This document shows positions 52,647 through 61,148 of a stretch of DNA of 64,000 bases, piece after piece. Numbering within the stretch: position 1 is the first letter of the stretch; each line of letters begins with the position of its first letter. The notes under the pieces are model-generated. The model had not been told where the DNA came from. It saw only the letters and a list, made by a program, of their open reading frames with translations, and ran no database searches. The stretch comes from JBFGCT01 sp963825565 (lineage in GTDB: Bacteria > Actinomycetota > Acidimicrobiia > Acidimicrobiales > Ilumatobacteraceae). Both the position numbers and the translations under genes were made by a program. The DNA lies in NCBI GenBank assembly GCA_963825565.1, contig CAWGTW010000002.1:1-64000 (forward strand), in the 5' to 3' direction.

Positions 52647-52973
52647 ATGGCCGTCGCCGACGACAAGCTGCCGATCAAGATGCTCAACGATCGGGTGCTC
52701 GTGCGGATCTCCGAGCACGACGGCGAGCGCCGTTCCTCGGGCGGCATCGTGATCCCCGCGACGGCCCAGGTCTCCAAACGGCTGATCTGGGCGACCGTCG
52801 TGGCGCAGGGCCAGAACGTGCGGGCCTGCGAGGTGGGCGACAAGGTGCTGTTCAGCCCCGACGACCGCTACGAGGTCGAGGTCCAGGGCGAGGACTACAT
52901 CATGCTTCGCGAGCGCGAGCTGCACGCCGTCGCCGCCGAGCGCATCGAAGCCTCGACCGGCCTGTACCTGTAG
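52647..52973 (+). CDS. GroES-like co-chaperonin, without an adjacent groEL
   Basis: 108 aa Cpn10. IKMLNDRVLVRI at the start, the mobile loop ERRSSGGIVIP and the C-terminal DDYIMLRE-type strand (GEDYIMLRERELHAV). The segment after the mobile loop (ATAQVSKRLIWATVVAQGQ) diverges from housekeeping GroES (DTAKEKP...G.VVAVG), and no groEL lies nearby. It is probably a second, divergent copy with a special role. Its chaperonin partner is unknown. Confidence 0.8.
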   Translation: MAVADDKLPIKMLNDRVLVRISEHDGERRSSGGIVIPATAQVSKRLIWATVVAQGQNVRACEVGDKVLFSPDDRYEVEVQGEDYIMLRERELHAVAAERIEASTGLYL

Positions 52974-52999
52974 CTCTTCGCGGATCGGCGTGCGGTCCG

Positions 53000-53005
53000 T
53001 AGGCT
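53000..53005 (+). promoter_or_regulatory. Predicted leaderless -10 hexamer TAGGCT for hisI-trpE
   Basis: Ends 7 nt before the hisI ATG at 53013. Confidence 0.5.
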
Positions 53006-53012
53006 GGCGGGC

Positions 53013-53366
53013 ATGCCTGAAGGGATCACGATCGAGGCGACGGCGGACCAGCTCGACGCGGTGAAGTTCGACGAGGACGGGCTGGTCCCCGCGATCGCCC
53101 AGGACGTCGCCGACGGCGAGGTGTTGATGATGGCGTGGATGAACGCCGAGTCGCTGCGGCTGACCCTCGCCGAGGGCCGGATGGTCTACTGGTCGCGGAG
53201 CCGCCAGGAACTGTGGCGCAAGGGGGACACCAGCGGCGACCGCCAGTTCGTGCGCGAGGCCTTCTACGACTGCGACGGCGACACGCTGTTGTTCAAGGTC
53301 GAGCAGGAGGGTGTCGGCGCCTGCCACACCGGCGCGCGTAGCTGCTTCTACCGCGCCTTCGGTTGA
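53013..53366 (+). CDS. hisI: Phosphoribosyl-AMP cyclohydrolase (HisI)
   Basis: 117 aa. VLMMAWMNAESLRLT, YWSRSRQELWRKGDTSG and the metal-binding DCDGDTLLFKVEQ with Cys-rich GACHTGARSCFYR. Single-function cyclohydrolase without the HisE pyrophosphohydrolase domain. Overlaps trpE by 4 bp, coupling histidine and tryptophan genes. Confidence 0.96.
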   Translation: MPEGITIEATADQLDAVKFDEDGLVPAIAQDVADGEVLMMAWMNAESLRLTLAEGRMVYWSRSRQELWRKGDTSGDRQFVREAFYDCDGDTLLFKVEQEGVGACHTGARSCFYRAFG

Positions 53367-54904
53367 CGGACGCCCCGATGCGGTTCCACCCCCCGCGAGA
53401 CCGATTCCGCGCCCACGCTGACACCCACACCGTCGTGCCGGTGTGGACCGAGCTCCTCGCCGATCTCGAGACCCCGGTCGCGGCGTACGTGAAGCTGGTT
53501 GGCGATGGGCCTGGTTTCCTGCTCGAATCGGTCGAGGGCGCCGAACGGTGGGCACGGTTCTCCTTCGTCGGCCGCAACCCGTCGGCGACGCTGATCCTGC
53601 GCGACGGCACGGTCGAGCTCGACGGTCCGCTGCCTCCCGGGATCCCGACCGACCGGGGGATGCTCGCCGCCGTCGAGGCGCTGCTCGAGCGGTACACCAG
53701 TCCGGCTTTCGACGACCTGCCCCCCCTGCACGGAGGGATCATGGGGTTCCTCGGCTACGACGTGATCCGCGAGGTCGAACGCCTGCCCGCCGTGCCCACC
53801 GACGACCGCGGGTTCCCCGACGCGGTGATGTCGGTCATCGGGTCGCTCGCCGCGTTCGACCACTGGCGCCAACGGGTCTACCTGATCGAGAGCGTCCCGA
53901 CGCTGGGCCTGGCCGCGGCCGAGCTCGACGCGGCGTACGACTCGGCGGTCGACCGGGTCCGCCAGGCGGTCGCCGATCTCGCCCAGCCCCTGCCGTACAC
54001 GCCGGTCGGGCCGCCGGCGCCCGACGAGGAGCTGCCCGTACTGCGGTCGTCGATGCCCGGCGGGCTGTACCAGCGTGCGGTCGAGGTCGCCAAGGACCAC
54101 ATCGTCGCCGGCGACATCTTCCAGGTCGTGCTCGCCCAGCGCTACGACATCGAGCTGGAGGCCGACCCGTTCGACGTCTACCGGGTGCTGCGCCAGGTCA
54201 ACCCGTCGCCGTACATGTACTTCGTGCGCCACCCCGAGCTGACGATCGTCGGCTCGTCGCCCGAACCGATGGTGCAATTGCTCGACCGCAAGGTGATCTC
54301 GCGCCCGATCGCCGGTACCCGCCGTCGCGGCCGGACCGACGAGGACGACCGGCGGATGGCTGCGGAGCTGTCCGAGCACCCCAAGGAGCGCGCCGAGCAC
54401 GTGATGCTGGTCGACCTGGCGCGCAACGACGTCGGGCGAGTCGCCCGGTTCGGCTCGGTGCACGTCGACGAGTTGATGACGCTCGAGCGCTACAGCCACG
54501 TCATGCACCTCACCTCGCAGGTGTCGGGGGACCTGCGGGACGGGTTGGGGGCGATCGACGTGCTCCGTGCCACGCTGCCGGCAGGCACGGTCAGCGGGGC
54601 GCCCAAGGTGCGGGCGATGGAGATCATCGACGAGCTCGAGCCGGTCAAGCGGGGTCCCTACGCCGGCGTGGTCGGCTACATCGACTGGTCGGGCAACCTC
54701 GACACGGCGATCGCGATCCGCACGATGTTCGTGACCGGCGACGGCTCGACTGCCAGCCTGCAGGCCGGTGCCGGGATCGTCGCCGACTCGATCCCCGACG
54801 ACGAGGACCTGGAGTGCCGCAACAAGGCGGCGGCGCTGCTGGCTGCGATCCCCGGTGCCCGCCGGATGACCGCGGCCCGGCGGGCGGCCGGCACCACCGC
54901 CTGA
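53363..54904 (+). CDS. trpE: Anthranilate synthase component I (TrpE)
   Basis: 513 aa. N-terminal feedback site residues (LLESVEGAERWARFSF) and C-terminal chorismate-binding domain with VGSSPEPMV, RPIAGTRRRG, EHVMLVDLARNDVGR, and the Mg2+ site GAGIVADSIPDDED. Starts with TTG in a 4-bp overlap with hisI. An ATG 15 nt later (53378) is the alternative. trpG and trpD are not in the window. Confidence 0.95.
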   Translation: MTDAPMRFHPPRDRFRAHADTHTVVPVWTELLADLETPVAAYVKLVGDGPGFLLESVEGAERWARFSFVGRNPSATLILRDGTVELDGPLPPGIPTDRGMLAAVEALLERYTSPAFDDLPPLHGGIMGFLGYDVIREVERLPAVPTDDRGFPDAVMSVIGSLAAFDHWRQRVYLIESVPTLGLAAAELDAAYDSAVDRVRQAVADLAQPLPYTPVGPPAPDEELPVLRSSMPGGLYQRAVEVAKDHIVAGDIFQVVLAQRYDIELEADPFDVYRVLRQVNPSPYMYFVRHPELTIVGSSPEPMVQLLDRKVISRPIAGTRRRGRTDEDDRRMAAELSEHPKERAEHVMLVDLARNDVGRVARFGSVHVDELMTLERYSHVMHLTSQVSGDLRDGLGAIDVLRATLPAGTVSGAPKVRAMEIIDELEPVKRGPYAGVVGYIDWSGNLDTAIAIRTMFVTGDGSTASLQAGAGIVADSIPDDEDLECRNKAAALLAAIPGARRMTAARRAAGTTA

Positions 54905-54911
54905 GGGCGAG

Positions 54912-55484
54912 CTACAGCGCCAGCGCGATCAGGAAGAGCAGTCCGAGGCCGGCGAACACGAACGACACGACAGCCGACAGCCCGAGCAGCAGCGGGAAGC
55001 GGGTGACCGTCCGCAGCGCGTCGGTGATCGCACCGTACGAATCCGATTGGCGCGACGCCGTCGCGCCGATCCCGGCGAACTTCCTCGACAGCACGATCGC
55101 GCTCTCCTGCTCGACCCCGTCGCTCACCTCGATCGTCTCGATGACGACGCGCTCTGCCTGGGGGTCCTGGCCGAGCATCCGCCGGATCTCCCCGACGAGC
55201 GCGTCCGCGCCGTGCCGGACGGTGCGCAGGCGCCACATCGCGACGATCACCGCGCCGACGCCGACGACGAGGAAGCCCCCGCCGACCACGACCCACACCG
55301 AGCGGATCCCGCCCGACAGTGCGGCGAGCCCGAGCAGGAACCCGCCGAGGCAACAGAACGCGGCGATGATCAGGACGCCGCCGGCGAGCGCCATCGCCCG
55401 GCGCACGAGGCGCAGCAGGCTGGCGACCGCACGCTCGGCGAGGCGATCGAGATCGCCGGCGGGGAATCCGGGTTCGTCGGGCAT
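54912..55484 (-). CDS. Membrane protein of unknown function
   Basis: 190 aa. Two adjacent transmembrane helices at about residues 33-55 and 62-85, a polar ~70-residue loop or domain, and a hydrophobic C-terminal helix at 165-190. No family recognised. Divergent from ygfZ and convergent with trpE. CACACT ends 9 nt before the ATG. Confidence 0.6.
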   Translation of the reverse strand: MPDEPGFPAGDLDRLAERAVASLLRLVRRAMALAGGVLIIAAFCCLGGFLLGLAALSGGIRSVWVVVGGGFLVVGVGAVIVAMWRLRTVRHGADALVGEIRRMLGQDPQAERVVIETIEVSDGVEQESAIVLSRKFAGIGATASRQSDSYGAITDALRTVTRFPLLLGLSAVVSFVFAGLGLLFLIALAL

Positions 55485-55517
55485 GCCGTGCGGAGTGTGT
55501 CACGCCAGACTGGAGAC

Positions 55518-56204
55518 GTGCACGCCACCGACGACATCGCCACCCCGTTCCTCGACGACGCACCGCGTGACCGAGTCGCGGTCACCGGGCCGGACGCGCA
55601 GCGTTACCTGCAGTCGCAGGTCGCCCAGGACGTCGACGACCTCGAGGTCGGCGCCAGCCGGTGGACCCTGGTGCTCGAACCGTCCGGCAAGGTCGACGCG
55701 CTCGCCCGGATCACCCGCACCGGCGAGACGTCGTTCGTGCTCGACACCGACGCCGGCTTCGGGGAGGCGCTGATCGTCCGACTCGACCGCTTCCGCATCC
55801 GGGTCGATGCCGAGATCTCGGTCGTGTCGGCCGAGCCCGGATCCGTGCCGGCGAGCGCGGAGGCGGCCCGCATCGCCGCCGGCTGGCCCCGGATGGGCGC
55901 GGAGATCGTGCCCGGTGAGACGATTCCGGCGACGACCGGCCTCGTGCCGATCGCCGTCAGCGTGACCAAGGGCTGCTACCCGGGGCAGGAGCTCGTCGAG
56001 CGGATGGACAGCCGGGGCGCCGCCGCCCCGCGCGCGCTGCGCGTGGTCCCCGCTCCGGACGGGGTCGAGGTCGGCGACTCGATCCTCGACGCCGACGGTG
56101 CCGAGGTCGGCGTCTACACCAGCGTCGGCGGTGAAGGCCTGGCCCTCGGCTACGTCAAGCGCGGCGTCGATCTGGGTCGCCCGCCGGACCACGCATCCGG
56201 CTGA
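55518..56204 (+). CDS. ygfZ: Folate-binding protein YgfZ (GcvT-like)
   Basis: 228 aa. The YgfZ signature KGCYPGQE is present (about residue 153), preceded by a GcvT-like fold with YLQSQVAQDVDDL. YgfZ/Iba57 proteins use tetrahydrofolate to help Fe-S cluster enzyme assembly or repair. GTG start with CAGACT ending 6 nt upstream. Confidence 0.9.
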   Translation: MHATDDIATPFLDDAPRDRVAVTGPDAQRYLQSQVAQDVDDLEVGASRWTLVLEPSGKVDALARITRTGETSFVLDTDAGFGEALIVRLDRFRIRVDAEISVVSAEPGSVPASAEAARIAAGWPRMGAEIVPGETIPATTGLVPIAVSVTKGCYPGQELVERMDSRGAAAPRALRVVPAPDGVEVGDSILDADGAEVGVYTSVGGEGLALGYVKRGVDLGRPPDHASG

Positions 56205-56216
56205 TCCGGAGCGGCG

Positions 56217-57338
56217 TCAGGCGGCTGGCGCGGCGGCCAGCGTGCGTCGGATGGCGACGACGTCGGGGTGGTGGCGCAGGCCGACCAGTTCCGGCGAGTT
56301 GTCGATCACCGTGGCGAGCGCGCCCGGGGCGGTGCCGACGTCGGCCGCCGCCCGCAGCCATCCGATCGCGGTCGCCTGATCGCCGAGCGCTCCCGCGGCG
56401 CGAGCCACCGTCGCCGCTCCGAGCGTGTGCGGGTGGCGTTCGAACCCCTCGGCGGCATAGTGCGCTGCGTCCTCGTAGCGGCCGACGCGGATCAGGAGGT
56501 TGGCGAGCACGTACTCGTTCCAGGGGTCGCCGCTCGGCAGCGGCTCGGGGAGTACGGCCACCAACGCGCCGATGTCGTCGTTCGACAGCTCGACGACCGG
56601 GGGCGGCCGATCGGGTCGGGACTGGCTGAGCGCGGTGATGAGGATCCGCCGGGCCTTGCTCTTCTTGCCGGCCTTGAGCGCGGCGTCGGCATCGTGCCAC
56701 GGCGACGTCTGCGGCTTGGTCGACCCGAGCATCTGGAACTGGGTGATCAGCAAGAACGCGACGAAGATCCCGAACCCCCGGAACCGGTCGGACGTGAAAC
56801 ACAGGATCGCACCGGCGAGCGTGACCGTGATCGAGAAGTAGAGCATGGCGCGCCGCGACCGGCCGGGGAGCACCCGATCGAGCCCGCTGAGCACGATGTT
56901 GCCGCCGTCGAGGGGCAGGATCGGGATGAGGTTGAGCATTCCGATGATCGGGCCGGCCCACCAGATCGCCAAGGTCGCGGGGGAGTCGTCGACCGACGTG
57001 CGCTGCAACGGGTTCACCCCCAGCGCCAGCAGCAGCGCACCGCTCACGGCGATCTGCACCGCCGGACCGGCGAAGGAGATCCACGCCCGCTCGAGGCGGT
57101 TGATCGGCCGGGTCGGGACGTAGGACGCGTAGCCGGCGAGGAAGTCGAGGGAGATCTCGGCGACGGCGCCGACGCGGCGGGCGGCGGTCGCGTGACCGAG
57201 CTCGTGGATCAGCGTGAGCACCGCCAGCGACCCGGCGAGCCAGAGGCCGAACTCGTTGCCGTAGATCACGACGATCAGCAGCATGAACATGACGAAGCCG
57301 GGCCGGACGTGGACGGGGAAGCCGAGCAACCGGAACAT
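56217..57338 (-). CDS. Site-2-protease-type M50 membrane metalloprotease with C-terminal TPR-like region
   Basis: 373 aa. Zinc motif IHELGHATAARR in the second transmembrane helix (about residue 45) and LDGGN in a later helix (about residue 147), the usual S2P second site. About six transmembrane segments end near residue 205. The remaining ~165 residues are soluble and contain TPR-like helix pairs (WNEYVLANLLIRVGRYEDAAHYAAEG). No PDZ domain is visible. It may cleave membrane-bound regulators. TAACCT ends 7 nt before the ATG. Divergent from ppdK. Confidence 0.85.
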   Translation of the reverse strand: MFRLLGFPVHVRPGFVMFMLLIVVIYGNEFGLWLAGSLAVLTLIHELGHATAARRVGAVAEISLDFLAGYASYVPTRPINRLERAWISFAGPAVQIAVSGALLLALGVNPLQRTSVDDSPATLAIWWAGPIIGMLNLIPILPLDGGNIVLSGLDRVLPGRSRRAMLYFSITVTLAGAILCFTSDRFRGFGIFVAFLLITQFQMLGSTKPQTSPWHDADAALKAGKKSKARRILITALSQSRPDRPPPVVELSNDDIGALVAVLPEPLPSGDPWNEYVLANLLIRVGRYEDAAHYAAEGFERHPHTLGAATVARAAGALGDQATAIGWLRAAADVGTAPGALATVIDNSPELVGLRHHPDVVAIRRTLAAAPAA

Positions 57339-57401
57339 CGAGGTCAGGTTACGGCGGACATCGGGCGGTCGCGGCCGCGCCCGCGTAGACTCGGCAGCCG
57401 T
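57339..57401. promoter_or_regulatory. Divergent leaderless promoters for the M50 protease and ppdK
   Basis: TAACCT on the minus strand (57351-57346) ends 7 nt before the protease ATG. TAGACT on the plus strand (57386-57391) ends 10 nt before the ppdK ATG. Confidence 0.5.
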
Positions 57402-60051
57402 ATGTCTTACGTCTACAGCTTTGATCACCAGTACCGCCGACCGCCGATGGAGCTCAAGGACCTCCTCGGTGGCAAGGGGGCGAACCTCGCGGAGATGACG
57501 TCGGTGCTCAAGCTGCCCGTTCCTCCCGGCTTCACGATCACGACCGACGCCTGCCGCGCCTACATGGACGGCGGCTGGCCCGACGGGCTCGACGCCGAGA
57601 TCGACGCGCAGGTCGCGAAGCTGGAAAAGGAGATGGGCCGGGCGCTCGGCGATCCGGCCGACCCGCTGCTCGTCTCGGTGCGCTCCGGTGCCAAGTTCTC
57701 GATGCCGGGGATGATGGACACCGTTCTCAACCTCGGCCTCAACGACAAGAGCGTCAAGGGCCTGGCCAAGGTCACCGACGACGAACGGTTCGCGTACGAC
57801 AGCTACCGGCGGTTCATCGCGATGTACGCCCGGATCGTGATGGGGGCCGACGGCGAGCCGTTCGAGGAACTGCTTCACGCGGCCCGGGAGGCGGTCGGCG
57901 GCAGAACCGACGCCGACGTCCCGGCCGACGCGCTCGAAGCAGCTGTGCGGCCAGTACAAGCAACTGGTCAAGGACCAGACCGGCAGGGCGTTCCCCCAGC
58001 AGCCGATGAAGCAGCTGCGCGGCGCGGTCGAGGCGGTCTTCAAGTCGTGGAACGGCGCCAGGGCGATCGCCTACCGCGTGCGGGAGAACATCGACCACTA
58101 CCTCGGAACCGCGGTCAACGTGCAGACGATGGTGTTCGGCAACCGGGACGAGAACTCCGGTACCGGCGTCGGCTTCACCCGCAACGCGGCGACGGGTGAG
58201 AACCGGCCGTACGGTGACTTCCTGGTCAACGCCCAGGGCGAGGACGTGGTCGCGGGGATCCGCAAGACCGAGGACCTCGACCAGATGACGCACCACTTCC
58301 CGGTGATCCACGACGAGCTGCTGGCGATCTTCGAGCGGCTCGAACGGCACTACACCGACATGTGCGACACCGAGTTCACGATCGAGCAGGGCAAGCTCTG
58401 GATGCTCCAGACGCGCATCGGCAAGCGCACCGGCGTCGCCGCGTTGAAGATGGCCGTCGACATGACCAAGGGCACCGGCAAGGGCAAGAACCGGTGGAAG
58501 ATCAGCCGCGAGGAGGCGCTCACCCGGGTCAGCGCCGACCACCTCGACTCGGTACTCCACCCGCAGTTCGTCAACAAGGGCAAGGTGCTGGCCAAGGGGC
58601 TCGGCGCGTCGCCGGGGGCCGCGGTCGGCCACGTCTACTTCACCGCCGACGACGCGGTCGACGCCGCCGACCGCGGCGAGCCGGTGCTGCTCGTGCGCAC
58701 CGAGACCAGCCCCGAGGACGTCCACGGGATGATGGTCAGCCAGGGCATCCTGACCGCCCGCGGCGGGCTGGTCAGCCACGCCGCCGTCGTCGCCCGCGGC
58801 TGGGGTACCCCCGCCGTCGTCGGCGCCGAGGAGATCAAGATCGGCAAAGGCCAGTTCACCGTCGGCGATGTCACGGTGAAGGAAGGCGACGTGATCTCGA
58901 TCGACGGCACGAGTGGCGAGGTGGTCCTCGGCGCGATGGAGCTGGAGAACGCCAAGCCGCCCGCCGAGTTCGAGACGATCCTGGGCTGGGCCGACAAGGT
59001 GCGCAAGGGCAAGCTCGCCGTGCGGGCCAACGCCGACACCGGCGAGGACGCCGCTGTCGCCCGCAGCCTCGGTGCCGAGGGGATCGGCCTGTGCCGTACC
59101 GAGCACATGTTCCTCGCCCCCGATCGGCTGCCGGTGGTGCGCAAGATGATCCTGGCCACGACCGACGAGGAAGAGGCCGAGGCGCTCGACGAGCTGCGCA
59201 CGGTGCAGCAGGCCGACTTCGAGGACATCCTCGAGGCGATGGACGGCCTGCCGGTCACGGTCCGCCTGCTCGACCCGCCGCTGCACGAGTTCCTGCCGTC
59301 GGTCGAGGAACTGCGGGTCAAGGAGGCGACCGGCTCGCTGTCCGCGCAGGAGAAGGCCGAGCTGGCCGCCGCCGAGAGCTGGGCCGAGCACAACCCGATG
59401 ATCGGCACGCGGGGCGTGCGCCTCGGCGTGCTCAAGCCCGGCCTCTACGCGATGCAGGTGCGGGCGCTGCTCGACGCCGCGGCCGTGCTGCGCAAGCGGA
59501 AGCTGACGCCGATCGTGGAGATCATGATCCCGCTGACCGTGACCAGGGAGGAGATGGCGCTCGCCCGCTCCTGGGTGCAGACCGAGGTCGACGCGGCGAC
59601 CAAGGGGATGAAGAACCCGCCGCACATCACGATCGGCACGATGATCGAGACCCCGCGGGCAGCGGTTCGCGCGGATGAGATCGCCGAGGTGTCGGACTTC
59701 TTCAGCTTCGGCACCAACGACCTCACGCAGCTGACGTTCGGCTTCAGCCGCGACGACGTCGAGAGCCGGATGATGCCGGCCTACCTCGAGCAGGGCCTGT
59801 TGAAGCGCAACCCGTTCGACACGATCGACCAGACCGGTGTCGGCGACCTCGTGCGCCTCGGCGCCGAGCGGGGCCGGCAGACCAAGCCGAAGCTCAAGAT
59901 CGGCGTCTGCGGCGAGCACGGTGGCGACCCCGAGTCGATCGACCTGTTCTACCGGGCCGGTCTCGACTACGTGTCGTGCTCGCCGTTCCGCGTGCCGATC
60001 GCCCGTCTTTCGGCCGCCCAGGCAGTCATCGCCAACCGAGCCACCGCGTGA
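57402..60051 (+). CDS. ppdK: Pyruvate, phosphate dikinase, frame broken by one extra base
   Basis: 882 aa after skipping one base near 57941-57942, a normal length for the family. The N-terminal ATP-grasp part (DLLGGKGANLAEMTSV, SVRSGAKFSMPGMMDTVLNLG) is in the first frame. The second has TIEQGKLWMLQTRIGKRT, the phosphohistidine domain GGLVSHAAVVARGWG, and the PEP/pyruvate barrel (GTRGVRLG, CGEHGGDPES). Interconverts pyruvate, ATP and Pi with PEP, AMP and PPi. The terC-like gene follows after 11 bp. Confidence 0.93.
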
Positions 60052-60062
60052 ACGTCGGCTGA

Positions 60063-61137
60063 GTGAAGCTTGCGTCGACCCTCGCCGTTGAGGGTCGGGA
60101 GAACCTGGTCGACATCGACGTCCACGTCTGGCAGTGGGCCGTGCTGCTCGCTGTCATCGTCACGCTGCTGCTCGTCGACCTGCTGGTCTTCCATCGCGAG
60201 GCGCACGAGGTCGGCACGAAGGAGGCGGCGATCGAGTCGGCGGTCTGGATCGGCTGCGGGGTGGCGTTCACCGGCGTGGTCGCCTGGTGGTTCGGCGGCG
60301 CGGCGAGCGGCGAGTACATCGCCGGCTACCTGATCGAGAAGAGCCTGAGCGTCGACAACGTCTTCGTCTGGGCGTTGATCATGGGGTACTTCGTCGTGCC
60401 CCCGCAAGTACCAGCACCGGGTGCTGTTCTGGGGGATCTTCGGGGCGCTCGTCCTGCGGGCGATCTTCATCTTCGCCGGCGTCGCGCTGATCGAGCGGTT
60501 CGACTGGGTGCTCTACGTGTTCGGTGCGTTCCTGCTCTACACGGCGGGCAAGCTGATCTTCGACCGACGACGATCACGTCGACCCGGGCCGGTCCCGGTT
60601 CCTGAAGGTCGTCCACCGGTTCGTCCCGTCGACCGACGAGTACGACGGCCAGAAGCTGTTCACCGATCCAGCACGGCGTCCGCCTCGCGACCCCGCTGTT
60701 CGCCGTGCTGGTGCTGATCGAGGCGACCGACGTCGTCTTCGCCGTCGACTCGGTCCCCGCCGTGCTGGCCGTGTCGCAACGAGCAGTTCATCGTGTTCGC
60801 CTCGAACGCGTTCGCCATCCTCGGCCTGCGGGCGTTGTACTTCCTGCTCGCCGACGTGCATGCCCGGTTCAGCTACCTCCAGCAGGGGTTGGCGATCATC
60901 CTCGCCTTCGTCGGCGTCAAGATGATCATCGCCGAGTGGTACCACATCCCGACCGTGGGTCTCGCTGACTGGTCATCGCTCTCGTGCTCACCGCGTCGAT
61001 CGGGTTCTCGCTCAAGGCGACCAGGCTCGCGCGAGCAGGAGGAGATCGCCGGCGCGGCGTTCGGCGGCGACGAGGTCGACGGGCGCGTCGACTGCGTGCC
61101 ATGCCCCCACCGGACCGTGCCAGGTCCGCCGCAGTAG
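60063..61137 (+). CDS. TerC-family membrane protein, frame broken by seven extra bases
   Basis: 355 aa after skipping one base at each of about 60405, 60565, 60668, 60777, 60955, 60971 and 61032. The family blocks are spread over three frames: WIGCGVAFTGVVAWWFGG, LSVDNVFVWALIMGYF, VLFWGIFGALVLRAIFIFAG, LYVFGAFLLYTAGKLIFD, LVLIEATDVVFAVDSVPAVLA, and ASNAFAILGLRALYFLL. TerC proteins are multi-pass transporters/ scaffolds linked to tellurite resistance and manganese export (MeeF/Alx types). Asp residues in VDNV and ATDVVFAVDS are the conserved pair. The GTG start follows ppdK by 11 bp. Confidence 0.85.
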
Positions 61138-61140
61138 CCT
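61135..61140 (+). promoter_or_regulatory. Predicted leaderless -10 hexamer TAGCCT for dnaG-rpoD
   Basis: Ends 8 nt before the dnaG ATG at 61149. The hexamer starts at the terC stop codon. Confidence 0.45.
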
Positions 61141-61148
61141 GCCGCGCG

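Noticed and set aside
57814..59919. A 701-codon open frame antisense to ppdK, and other very long antisense frames such as 18906-22121 extended or 4943-6160
   Set aside because: Frames opposite strongly biased high-GC genes stay open by composition. They show no family motifs and have Arg/Asp/His-rich or low-complexity translations.
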